This document shows positions 29,137 to 37,687 of a stretch of DNA of 64,000 bases, piece by piece. Numbering within the stretch: the first letter of the stretch is position 1; each line of letters begins with the position of its first letter. Source of the DNA: Terriglobia bacterium (GTDB taxonomy: Bacteria; Acidobacteriota; Terriglobia; Acidiferrales; UBA7541); NCBI GenBank assembly GCA_020073485.1, contig JAIQFB010000009.1, positions 91,418 through 155,417 on the forward strand, written 5' to 3'. The translations under genes and the position numbers were made by a program. Below the pieces are notes generated by a model. It did no database searches. It saw only the letters and a list, made by a program, of their open reading frames with translations, and was not told the DNA's origin.

Positions 29137-29215
29137 TTGTAGGACAGGCACTCTTGCCTGTCCCCTTATGTTGAGGCGATAGCGCGACGGACAGACAAGA
29201 GTGTCTGTCCTACAA
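29137..29215. repeat. GTAGGACA-type double-hairpin inverted repeat, copy 2
   Basis: The left arm 29139-29163 and right arm 29189-29213 match at 23 of 25 positions and extend outward by two pairs (TTGTAGG/CCTACAA). Each arm also folds on itself. The element lies three bases after the stop of the hydrolase gene and just before the convergent channel gene, filling the gap. Confidence 0.9.
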
Positions 29216-29223
29216 CGACCAAA

Positions 29224-29799
29224 TCATTCCGAAATTACTTTCTCGATGCGGCTGTCAGGAATGAACCACATCACGGCGACGCAAATATAGAGCGCGATAG
29301 AAATCCAAGTGTGCACGAACGCCAGCGCGACGGCCGCGGTGTAAATCACCACCGAGAGGATGCCCTTGAAATCCGCACCCACGGCGAGCGCCAGCGCGGA
29401 ATCCTTCCCTTGCAAAACGATCAGGCCGCGTTCCAGAATGTAGTAGGCCGTTCCGGCCATGAATAGCACCACTCCATACAATGCCACGGGCACTGCCAGG
29501 CGATGATTTTCTCCCATCCACGCGGTAATGAACGGCACCAGCGATAGCCAGAACAGCAGATGGAGATTCGCCCAGAGGACGAAACCATTCACGCGGTGCA
29601 CCGCGTGCAGCATGTGATGGTGATTGTTCCAATAAATGCCGACGAACACGAAGCTCAATACGTAGCTCAGAAATACCGGGAGCACGGGGCGCAGCGCGGC
29701 CAGGTCCGAACCTTGCGGCACTTTCAATTCCAGGACCATGATCGTGATGATGACGGCGAATACGCCGTCGCTGAATGCTTCCAAGCGTCCTTTTCCCAT
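29224..29799 (-). CDS. TMEM175/DUF1211-family membrane protein (potassium channel-like)
   Basis: 191 residues from ATG 29799, which has GGAG upstream; a longer N-terminus is possible but unlikely. The start GRLEAFSDGVFAVIITIMVL carries the RxxxFSDGVFA signature of bacterial TMEM175 proteins. About six transmembrane helices follow, with HHHMLHAVHRVN after the second helix. Bacterial members form tetrameric K+-permeable channels. The single copy of the motif fits the bacterial one-repeat form. Confidence 0.88.
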   Translation of the reverse strand: MGKGRLEAFSDGVFAVIITIMVLELKVPQGSDLAALRPVLPVFLSYVLSFVFVGIYWNNHHHMLHAVHRVNGFVLWANLHLLFWLSLVPFITAWMGENHRLAVPVALYGVVLFMAGTAYYILERGLIVLQGKDSALALAVGADFKGILSVVIYTAAVALAFVHTWISIALYICVAVMWFIPDSRIEKVISE

Positions 29800-29933
29800 T
29801 CGCGATGCTCCTTCGGAGAAACACATCCTAGCCGAACGGGCGGCCACGGCGAAGACGGATTTTCAATGTGCTGGGAGCGAGCGTTGCCGCAACGCCGGTT
29901 CAAAACAATGGGAAATCCCTGTATAGTTTAGCC

Positions 29934-30959
29934 ATGCCCTTGAGTGTCAAAGCCCGGCGGAGGTTGCGGTCCTGGCGCACGCGTGCGCGGGAGTTGCGCG
30001 GAGTGGTGCGGGGCCTCTTTTCAACGCGGCACCCGCTGCTCGTGCATATTATTCCGATCCGGCGCTGCAATCTGGCCTGCACGTACTGCAATGAATTCGA
30101 CGATTTCTCGAAGCCGGTCGATACCGCGGAAATGCTGCGGCGCATCGATCAGCTCGCGGAATTGGGCACTGCCGTCGTAACGATCAGCGGCGGCGAGCCG
30201 CTGCTACATCCCGATCTCGACCAGATCATTGCGCGGATGCGGCAGCGCGGAATCCTTTCGGGGATGATCACCAACGGCTACCTGCTGACGGCCGAGCGGA
30301 TCGAGCGGCTGAACCGCGCCGGCCTCGAATATTTGCAAATCAGCATCGACAACGCGATGCCCGACGAAGTGTCGAAAAAGAGCCTGAAGGTGCTCGACCA
30401 GAAATTGAAGCTGCTGGCCGAGCATGCCGTGTTTCAGGTGAACATCAATTCGGTGCTGGGTAGCGGCGTGAAAAATCCGGAGGACGCACTGGCCGTGGCG
30501 CGGCGCGCGCAGGCACTGGGCTTTACGAGCACGGTGGGAATTTTGCACGACGGGCAGGGGCAACTGAAGCCGCTGGGCGGGCGCGAGATCGAAATCTTCG
30601 AAGAAATCATGGGCATGGGCAAGCGCGGGTTTTCGCGCATCAACGGATTTCAGCACAACATCGCCAAGGGCAAAACCAACGATTGGCGATGCCGCTCCGG
30701 CTCGCGCTACCTGTACATCTGCGAGGATGGGCTGGTGCACTGGTGTTCGCAGCAGCGCGGTTATCCTGGGATTCCGCTCGCGAAATACACGACCGAGGAC
30801 CTGCGCCGCGAATATTTCACCAAGAAACACTGCGCGCCGCGGTGCACGGTTTCCTGCGTGCAGCAGATCGCGGTGGTGGATAACTGGCGCGGGCCGCAGA
30901 CGCTGTCGCCGGTCGCGACGCCACCGTCTTCGCCGGAATCGCTGGTGCAGTTGCGGTGA
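29934..30959 (+). CDS. radical SAM protein with C-terminal cysteine-rich (SPASM-like) region
   Basis: 341 residues from ATG 29934. The N-terminus is very basic (KARRRLRSWRTRARELR). The SAM cluster motif is CNLACTYC near residue 45, followed by VVTISGGEPLLHPDLDQIIA. The last 100 residues hold further cysteines (WRCRSGSRYLYICEDGLV, WCSQQRG, HCAPRCTVSC) that could bind one or two auxiliary clusters. This is the architecture of SPASM/twitch enzymes that modify peptides or small molecules. No small precursor peptide gene is obvious nearby, so a peptide substrate is not supported. The substrate is unknown. Confidence 0.85.
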   Translation: MPLSVKARRRLRSWRTRARELRGVVRGLFSTRHPLLVHIIPIRRCNLACTYCNEFDDFSKPVDTAEMLRRIDQLAELGTAVVTISGGEPLLHPDLDQIIARMRQRGILSGMITNGYLLTAERIERLNRAGLEYLQISIDNAMPDEVSKKSLKVLDQKLKLLAEHAVFQVNINSVLGSGVKNPEDALAVARRAQALGFTSTVGILHDGQGQLKPLGGREIEIFEEIMGMGKRGFSRINGFQHNIAKGKTNDWRCRSGSRYLYICEDGLVHWCSQQRGYPGIPLAKYTTEDLRREYFTKKHCAPRCTVSCVQQIAVVDNWRGPQTLSPVATPPSSPESLVQLR

Positions 30960-31525
30960 GTTGTGATTCGTGAATCATGATTTGTGACTGGAAGCTACCT
31001 CAAAAATCGTTTGGCTGTAGTTCTCCCACTTTAGAGCGGCGGCATTGCGTCGCGCCATCGGCGCGAAGGTGACTAGCCCGGGGCAACGCCCTGGGTTTCG
31101 GCATCCATGGATTGTGATGCGCCCTGAAAGGGCGCAGGGAGCCACCGCCCCTTCAGGGCGGACGAGCAGAGTTCGGCACGATACCCGGGGCGTTGCCCCG
31201 GGCTAGCCACCTTCGGCGCTCTCAGCGCCGGCAGATGACGGCTTAGATGAGCCATGAAAAATTTAAAGTTTTTGTTTCAACCCATTCACGGGATTTATGA
31301 GATAGGTTCTTGCGACTGTAGCCGGTGACAAGTGCGAATCGCCGGACTCCCTCCTGTTTTCTCTGTGACCTCTCTGTTCTCTGCGTTTTCTGCGTTCATG
31401 CTGATGAGTTTTTGCCCCGACTCGCATACCGCAACACCTTTGAACACAGAGGACACCGAGGGCGCAGAGGACACAAAGAAGGAAAAGCCTGAGCAAGTAA
31501 GGGACTCTACTTCAGTTGACTGGGA
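30960..31525. repeat. convergent gap with two large inverted-repeat elements
   Basis: The 566-base gap holds no gene. Element one spans about 31050-31220. CTAGCCCGGGGCAACGCC at 31073 pairs with GGCGTTGCCCCGGGCTAG ending at 31206, and inside it are the hairpins GCGCCCTGAAAGGGCGC and CCGCCCCTTCAGGGCGG. Element two spans about 31361-31480. CTCTGTGACCTCTCTGTTCT pairs imperfectly with a right arm near 31444 (ACACAGAGGACACCGAGGGC). Both lie between convergent genes. Confidence 0.75.
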
Positions 31526-32497
31526 CTAGGAACTCGCGTGTGCCGAATTTTCCGGGCGTGCTTCGGCCGTCTGGGGCTCGCGCGGCAGAACGACCGCATT
31601 TCGCCTCATCCATGGCCTTAGCACGCGGTTCCACCACATGACCATCCCGGTAATGAACAGTGCTGCCGGCGCAAGCCCAATGACTGTCCAAACGATTTTA
31701 ATGCCAATGCCGTCGAATCGTCCGAAATGCGCTTGCGTCAGCCAGTACAGCACTTGGTCTCCCTTGCGAAGTTCCCTTCCAGAGGGGTATGTCGGCTCAA
31801 AATAATCGACGGCGGCGTTAAACGTCTTGGGGATCGAGAGGTAAACTCCGGAGATGGCCCACATGATCAGAAACGCGCAAGTCCAGAATCCGAGCGCGCT
31901 GTGAAAGGTCCAATTGAATCCCTTGGGATTTGATTTCCAGCGGAAGCTGACGCTGTGGCGCCAGGTATCGATCCCCGGCCACCAAATGACCGCGCCCGTC
32001 AGAGCGATAAGCAGCGTGAGTATCCCACCAACCGCATTAATCAAGCGGCCCGTCTGCGCGAGCAAAAGATTGTCATGCAGGTCCACGAGCCAGAGGAGAG
32101 TGCGAAATCCCAGTCGCAGGGGATCGCCCAGATCGGCGCCCGTATAGGGATTGAACAGGCGCTGCAGCTTCCGGCCGGGGCGCTCGAGCCAAACTTCGGC
32201 GGCCTGGTCGGCATTTTTTCGCAGGAAGACTTGAGTGACTTCGTAATCGGGATACGCGCGCCGGGCGGCTTGTTTGAGCTCGTCCTGGGTCATCCGCGCG
32301 CCGCGGCCCGGGGCAACGCGCGGCTCCCGGCCCAGAGTCCTGCCGAGTTCGCGGCGGAATACGACCGCAGAGCCACTCACGCTCATGAGCACGATGTAAA
32401 GGCCAAGGCCGATTCCAGTCCACAGGTGAATCTGGAAGAGGGCCTTGCGCAGCCAGACGATCTGCGGGCGCCTCTTCCATTTTTCCCAGACGCTCAT
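31526..32497 (-). CDS. PepSY-associated transmembrane protein
   Basis: About 323 residues from ATG 32497; an ATG at 32578 would add an unlikely polar head. The pattern is RKALFQIHLWTGIGLGLYIV, then SGSAVVFRREL, a periplasmic PepSY-like loop of about 110 residues, and three more helices (VGGILTLLIALTGAVIWWPG, LGFWTCAFLIMWAISGVYLS, IVWTVIGLAPAALFITGMVM). This is the four-helix PepSY_TM architecture found in iron-uptake and reductase-like proteins. Conserved histidines (IHLWTG, LHDNLL, FHSALGF) may bind haem. It is encoded on the same strand, downstream of the cytochrome c gene, and may belong to the same redox unit. Confidence 0.85.
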   Translation of the reverse strand: MSVWEKWKRRPQIVWLRKALFQIHLWTGIGLGLYIVLMSVSGSAVVFRRELGRTLGREPRVAPGRGARMTQDELKQAARRAYPDYEVTQVFLRKNADQAAEVWLERPGRKLQRLFNPYTGADLGDPLRLGFRTLLWLVDLHDNLLLAQTGRLINAVGGILTLLIALTGAVIWWPGIDTWRHSVSFRWKSNPKGFNWTFHSALGFWTCAFLIMWAISGVYLSIPKTFNAAVDYFEPTYPSGRELRKGDQVLYWLTQAHFGRFDGIGIKIVWTVIGLAPAALFITGMVMWWNRVLRPWMRRNAVVLPREPQTAEARPENSAHASS

Positions 32498-32652
32498 CCG
32501 GTGGTCACCATAGTGGGAAGAACTGCTTAAACGTCTTGGCCCCCCGGGCAGCAGGATCGCCTGGCTAATTCCAATCATCAGGTACTGTGGAGTCCGGCCA
32601 GTTTCACGGATCTCTAATCGAGCGCGCTGATGGTGCAGGCTTCAAATGCCGG

Positions 32653-33078
32653 TCATTTGTTTAAAAGCGGAATGTCCTTGCCCTTGGGCGGCATGGGAAT
32701 CGATTTCAAGTACGCATAGATATCGGCCAGATCCTTATCGGGGACCGCTTTGCTGGTGTAGGGAGGCATCTGCACCGCCGGCTTGCGAACGTAGCTCTGA
32801 AATCCTTCCCAGGAAAGTTGTGGAGGACCGATGCGCGCGGCCCCGGTTTGCGCGGCGCCCTGCCCTTGATAGCCGTGGCATTCATAGCAGCCGTTGGCGG
32901 CGAAAAGTTTTTTTCCGTTCTGCGCGTTGCCGGAAACAGTGGTGATTGTATATTGCGCCTGTGCCCGCGCAGCGGGAAGCGCAAGCAGCGCGATCGCCAA
33001 GGATGATGCCAACATGCACGCTCGAAGTCCGCGCGCGACGCGAGGGTCGAGGCTGTTGGTGCTCAACATATTGTTCAC
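32653..33078 (-). CDS. exported monohaem cytochrome c
   Basis: 141 residues. I chose the GTG at 33078, which has GGGAG six bases upstream and avoids overlap with the preceding gene; the ATG at 33069 is close. A signal peptide (SSLAIALLALPAARAQA) precedes the haem site in GKKLFAANGCYECHGYQGQG. The likely methionine ligand is in VQMPPYTSKAVPDKDLADIY. This is a class I cytochrome of the kind that takes electrons from a periplasmic dehydrogenase. The gene starts 31 bases after the end of the Tat-exported TPP enzyme gene, so the enzyme probably donates its electrons to this cytochrome. Confidence 0.85.
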   Translation of the reverse strand: MNNMLSTNSLDPRVARGLRACMLASSLAIALLALPAARAQAQYTITTVSGNAQNGKKLFAANGCYECHGYQGQGAAQTGAARIGPPQLSWEGFQSYVRKPAVQMPPYTSKAVPDKDLADIYAYLKSIPMPPKGKDIPLLNK

Positions 33079-33109
33079 GCGATTCTCCCTAGTGCTGCGA
33101 TCTCGATCG

Positions 33110-35041
33110 TTATCGAGGCTGCGTGGCCACATCGAGCAGCGCCGGTTCTCCGCGCTTCACGACATCGAGTGCGCGGCGAATGGCCGGCCCCAAATCCTTT
33201 GGATCGGTAATGGGCCCGTCGCCGTACATGCCCATGCTCTCGGCGAGTTTGGCGTACGAAATATCGGGGCCGGTGATGGTCGTGCCCGTCCCACAATTCT
33301 GGACGCCGCGGCTGTGCCGGTCGGCCATGATCTGCACCTGCATGACTTCCTGATGATAGGCGCGGTTATTGTGCATGATGTGCAGCAAGGGGATTTTGTG
33401 ATGCGCGGCGGTCCACAAGATTCCCGGCGCGTACATCAGGTCGCCGTCGCACTGAATGTTGACCGTGAGACGCCCATGTTTGCGATTAGCAAGCGCGGCG
33501 CCCGTGGCGGCGGGCGCGTTGTAGCCGATGCCGTAGCCGCCGGCGTTGCCGATGTACTGGTAATGCTTGTCGAAATTCCACAAACGCTGCGGCCACTTGC
33601 TCACGAACGTGGTGGCGCCGACCAGCGACCAGTCTTCATTCTGGATTTGCGCCCACAATTCGGCCGAGAGGCGCGCCGTGCTGATGGGGCTGGCGTCCCA
33701 GGCGAAAGCCGCCGCGTCCCTCGCGCTTTCCATAGCATTCTGGTGAACTTTGGCCAGGCGCGCGCCGCGATCCTGCGCCGCCCTTTTGCGGTCGTCATTG
33801 AGCAGCCGTTTCACGGCTTCGGTCAGCGAAGGCAGCGTCTCTTCGGCGTCGGCCGCGATGTCGATATCGACTTCCGGGAAGCGCTGGAAATCCTGGTAAT
33901 TGCCTTTGATAAAAAGATTGTTGGAATTGATGGCGATAAGTTTTGCGCCTGGCTGGGTGATGGACGTCGAGGTGCGTTCCATTTGATCGCGGTAGAGGTG
34001 CAATGCGCCGTAGAAATCGGCCATTTCAAGGCCCAGGATGACGTCCGCATCCATGACGGCGGCGCGAGCGCGTTCGGACTGGTTGAGCGGGTGGCGCGAG
34101 GGAAAATTCATCCGCCCGCCCTGATCGACGACCGCGGCCTGCAAGGTCTCCGCCAGTTCCACCAGGCGCGCCAGGCCCTGCGGCGTGCGCGCGGCGCGAT
34201 CCGCGAGGATCACGGGATTTTCCGCCGCCACCAGCAAGCGCGCCACTTCGGCAACCGCTCCGGAATCGCCTTGCGGCGGCGCGGCCAGCGTGAGCTTTGG
34301 AACGTGCGTCTTGTCGTCCGCAGGGATGGGATTTTCCTGCAGCTCGCCATCAGCCACCAGGACCACGGGCAAGGTGGGCGGCGTCATGGCGATTTTGTAG
34401 GCGCGTACGGCGGACTCGCCGAAGTGCGTGAGCGAAGCGGGGAGATCGTCCCACTTGGTGAAATCGCGGATCATGGCCGCCGCGTCCTGCACGCTGTGCG
34501 CCCATTCCACTCCGGGGACGCGCTTGGTGGCGTCCACGATATTTCCGAGAATCAGAAAAAGCGGAACGCGGTCGCAATAGGCGTTGTAGACGGCCATCGC
34601 GGCGTGCTGCACACCGACGGTGCCGTGGGCGAGCACTAGTAGTGGCTTGCCTTCGATCTTGGCGTAGCCGTGGGCCATGGCGATGGAAGACTCTTCGTGG
34701 CAGCAGGTGATGAATTCCGGGCTTTTGTTCCCTCCGTAGTTGATCAGCGATTCGTGAATGCCGCGGAAACTCGATCCCGGATTCGCGCACACGTATTCAA
34801 ATCCCAGCGACTTGATCACATCCACCATGTAATCCGAGCCGGTGCGCTCGGCGGTCATCGCGCCGGCGAGCGATGGCGTTCCGGTTTCGGCTTCCGGCGA
34901 CATCGCGGGAGGGACGGCGCGGCGGGGTTCCGCGGGCTGGGCCTCCACCGCAGCTGGGCCGGCAGCAAGGGCGGCTGCGCCCGCCGCAGCTCCCTTCAGA
35001 AAATCCCGGCGATCGACGGATAATTTTTTTTGCCTGGCCAT
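33110..35041 (-). CDS. Tat-exported thiamine-diphosphate-dependent enzyme (acetolactate synthase-like)
   Basis: 643 residues from an ATG with GGAGG upstream. The N-terminus has a textbook twin-arginine signal, DRRDFLKGAAAGAAALAAG, with the arginines at 11-12. The body is a complete three-domain TPP enzyme. The activating glutamate is in CCHEESSIAMAHGYAKIEG, a central domain follows, and the C-terminal TPP/Mg motif is CDGDLMYAPG with NNRAYHQE about 25 residues later. Cytosolic relatives include acetolactate synthase, pyruvate oxidase and benzoylformate decarboxylase. I cannot tell the substrate. Export of a folded, cofactor-loaded TPP enzyme is unusual. The cytochrome c gene directly downstream suggests an oxidative decarboxylase that feeds a periplasmic chain. 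Confidence 0.88.
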   Translation of the reverse strand: MARQKKLSVDRRDFLKGAAAGAAALAAGPAAVEAQPAEPRRAVPPAMSPEAETGTPSLAGAMTAERTGSDYMVDVIKSLGFEYVCANPGSSFRGIHESLINYGGNKSPEFITCCHEESSIAMAHGYAKIEGKPLLVLAHGTVGVQHAAMAVYNAYCDRVPLFLILGNIVDATKRVPGVEWAHSVQDAAAMIRDFTKWDDLPASLTHFGESAVRAYKIAMTPPTLPVVLVADGELQENPIPADDKTHVPKLTLAAPPQGDSGAVAEVARLLVAAENPVILADRAARTPQGLARLVELAETLQAAVVDQGGRMNFPSRHPLNQSERARAAVMDADVILGLEMADFYGALHLYRDQMERTSTSITQPGAKLIAINSNNLFIKGNYQDFQRFPEVDIDIAADAEETLPSLTEAVKRLLNDDRKRAAQDRGARLAKVHQNAMESARDAAAFAWDASPISTARLSAELWAQIQNEDWSLVGATTFVSKWPQRLWNFDKHYQYIGNAGGYGIGYNAPAATGAALANRKHGRLTVNIQCDGDLMYAPGILWTAAHHKIPLLHIMHNNRAYHQEVMQVQIMADRHSRGVQNCGTGTTITGPDISYAKLAESMGMYGDGPITDPKDLGPAIRRALDVVKRGEPALLDVATQPR

Positions 35042-35492
35042 ATTCCCGCACCTCCCCGCAATTCAGTTGGCCCCTTATATCACACGCCAGAAAATAAATG
35101 GACGGCCATGTTCAGTTCGGGTCACGTGCTCGACCTTGGGACAAGCTGAAAGGGGGCAAATACCGGAAGTTGTTTTGTTACAGGCAGTTGCCACAGCGGA
35201 ACCCGGAGAGGGCGTTGATTTTATGGCACGCTTTTTGGTGGGATTGGGGCTCGGCCATTGCTATCCCGGAACACTGTACTTCGGCGGCGTTGACGCTCCC
35301 CTTCCCTGGGACTATGTTCAAAGATGCGGGAAGTGCGGTGTGCTGGCGGTTCCCCTGAGTCGAAGACCGGCTCAGCGCTTGCGCTCCGCGGGCCTTATTT
35401 GAGATCTACGCCAGTTCGAGGTGTGGTTTTTTGCCGACCAGGCCCAGCCCGGGTCCTTCGGAAAATTCAACGCATCCGCGTGACACATAAAC
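35042..35492. other. 451-base divergent intergenic region
   Basis: It separates the TPP-enzyme operon from the kinase gene. Open frames exist on the plus strand but none has a ribosome site together with a recognisable protein. I see no hairpin or repeat that I would defend. Confidence 0.3.
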
Positions 35493-37355
35493 TTGACGAC
35501 TCTTACCAAAGCAGGGCGATACGAACTCCGTGAGGAATTGGGCCGCGGCGCGATGGGTGTAGTGTATCAGGCGCTCGACCCGGTGATCGGCCGCAACGTC
35601 GCCGTCAAGACCATGCACCTGTCCGAAGCGGGGACGGGAATGTCGCGCGAGGAACTGGTGGGGCGGTTCCAGACCGAGGCGCGCGCCGCGGGCTTGCTGA
35701 CGCATCCGAATATCGTGGTGATCTACGACGCGGGCGAGGAAGAAGGGCTGTTTTACATCACCATGGAACTGGTCGAGGGGCGCAGCCTGCAGTCGCTGCT
35801 CGATGCGCGCCAGTTGTTTTCGCTGCCCCGCGTGATGAAGCTGATGGAGCAGGTTTGCGGGGCGCTGGATTTCGCGCACCAGCACAACGTGGTGCATCGC
35901 GACATCAAGCCCGCCAATCTGATGCTGACCGCGGACGACTCCGTGAAAATCACGGACTTCGGCACCGCTAAAATTCTGCAATTCGGGACCGCGCAAACTT
36001 CGCACGTCATGGGCACGCCGTCCTACATGTCGCCCGAACAGGTGAAGGGCAAGCCGGTGGACGGACGCTCCGACATTTTTTCGCTGGGCGTAATCCTGTA
36101 CGAGCTGATGACCGGTGAAAAGCCATTCCCGGGCCAGAACATCACCACCGTCATTTACAAGATCATCAACGAAGATCCCATTCCTCCGCGCTCGCTGGAC
36201 TCGTCGATTCATCCCGGGCTTTCCGCGGTGATCACGCGCGCGCTATCCAAGGATCCGGAAACGCGGTTCCAGAGTTGCCACGAGTTGCTGGACGCGCTGA
36301 AAAACTACCGCGAAATGGTGAGCCCGGAAGCCACGGTGCGCATGTCTCCGGTAAAGGAAACCCCCAAGCCCGCGGCGATGCGTTCGAGCGGTCCAGCCGC
36401 GAGGCCCTCCGCCGCCCAGACGGCGCACTTGAATACAGCGGAAATGCCGGTCCGGCTGCTTCCGCCCACACCCGTGGAGCAGGGACAGACTTCAAAAAGG
36501 CCGGGGAGCCTGGTGCTCACGGTCATTCTGCTCGCGATTATCGGATACGCGGGATACCGCATTTACCCGCCCATGATGGACTTGTGGCAGCGCGCGCAAG
36601 AGGCGGAGCAGAAACATGCGGCGGCGTCCGCCGCGTCACACGTAACTCCCGCGCCTCCTGCTGCAGTCTCTGACTCGCCGGATGCAAAAGCGGATGCCAA
36701 GCCGGTTTCCGCCCCTATGGTTTCCTCCCCCGCGCCGAACGCTGCGCCTGCTCCCGCGGGAAATACAGCCCCGCCGCAAGCGCTCCAACCGGCCGCCACA
36801 CCTGCGCCCGCTGAAAAATCGGAAGTGCCGATTGTATTGACCGGAAACGAGGGTGCGCAAAAAACCGCAGGCATATCACCCGAAGCTCAAAAAGCGGCGC
36901 TGGCCGCACAAGCTGTCGCCGCGACTGCCTTCGATACAAATTTACGGACGCGATTAGTAAGTTTACAGATCGCCGACAAAGTAAAAACGCAAGTGGCCGC
37001 CAACACGCTGACGCTCTCCGGGCGGCTGACCCCAATGGAACACCGCAAGCTGCTCAATGAACTCCACGCGGTTCCGGCCGGCATCCGTATCGTCGACGAC
37101 ATTGAATACATCAGTGACCTGAAGGAAACTCCGGCGACCGACACCGGCTGGATTTGGGTCCGTTCGGAACCTCGAGGCGCCGAGATTCTGCTCGACTACA
37201 CCGACACAGGATTGCGGACGCCGGCGCGAATTGAGATGAAACAAGGCCAGCACAACATTCGGCTGTCGCTTGGCGGATTTGCCAATTCGGAGCGAACCGT
37301 AACGATTGAGCAAGGCCAGACAATTCAGTTTACCGAGCCTTTGGCGAAGCAATAA
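35493..37355 (+). CDS. Ser/Thr protein kinase with transmembrane, BON and PEGA domains
   Basis: 620 residues from a TTG start. The kinase domain (about 9-270) is intact: the glycine loop GRGAMGVVYQA, the lysine in VAVKTM, the catalytic HRDIKPANL, the DFGTA metal site and GTPSYMSPEQ. A juxtamembrane segment and one transmembrane helix (about 340-362) follow, then an Ala/Pro-rich linker of about 110 residues. A BON-like domain lies at about 480-545 (VKTQVAANTLTLSGRLTPME) and a PEGA domain at about 550-617 (WIWVRSEPRGAEILLDYTDT). The two extracytoplasmic domains may bind the envelope or sense its state. The HEAT-PilZ gene follows on the same strand. Confidence 0.9.
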   Translation: MTTLTKAGRYELREELGRGAMGVVYQALDPVIGRNVAVKTMHLSEAGTGMSREELVGRFQTEARAAGLLTHPNIVVIYDAGEEEGLFYITMELVEGRSLQSLLDARQLFSLPRVMKLMEQVCGALDFAHQHNVVHRDIKPANLMLTADDSVKITDFGTAKILQFGTAQTSHVMGTPSYMSPEQVKGKPVDGRSDIFSLGVILYELMTGEKPFPGQNITTVIYKIINEDPIPPRSLDSSIHPGLSAVITRALSKDPETRFQSCHELLDALKNYREMVSPEATVRMSPVKETPKPAAMRSSGPAARPSAAQTAHLNTAEMPVRLLPPTPVEQGQTSKRPGSLVLTVILLAIIGYAGYRIYPPMMDLWQRAQEAEQKHAAASAASHVTPAPPAAVSDSPDAKADAKPVSAPMVSSPAPNAAPAPAGNTAPPQALQPAATPAPAEKSEVPIVLTGNEGAQKTAGISPEAQKAALAAQAVAATAFDTNLRTRLVSLQIADKVKTQVAANTLTLSGRLTPMEHRKLLNELHAVPAGIRIVDDIEYISDLKETPATDTGWIWVRSEPRGAEILLDYTDTGLRTPARIEMKQGQHNIRLSLGGFANSERTVTIEQGQTIQFTEPLAKQ

Positions 37356-37687
37356 AGATTGCGTCCTCGGGCTTGGCGCCACTAGCGACTCGCCTCCCTT
37401 CGATGTAACGTTCCTATCCCCGCGGGTGCCGAGGGGTGATTCATAAGCCTCCGGCGGCCAGCAATTCCCTTTCTTTCAATGGCCTAGGGAGGCATTCTGG
37501 CGGCAGGCGGCGTGCTCTCAATAGAGGGGCTTCCAGGCCTTGATTTGATTGGTTCCCAAGCATGGATGCCGAACTTGGCCCGGGGCGCCCGCGGCACTTC
37601 AACCCTGGCAGGATTTTCGGAACTGCGCCTTGCCGTTTGGTTTGCGGACTTCGAGGAGTTGCCGGAAAGAAGGAATTGTAATTCAGG
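37356..37687. other. 332-base intergenic region between the kinase and HEAT-PilZ genes
   Basis: No gene and no strong repeat are visible. The distance suggests that the HEAT-PilZ gene has its own promoter. Confidence 0.3.

Noticed and set aside
31050..31480. possible CRISPR array
   Set aside because: Repeats are inverted pairs of different sequence, not regularly spaced direct repeats, and no cas gene is near.
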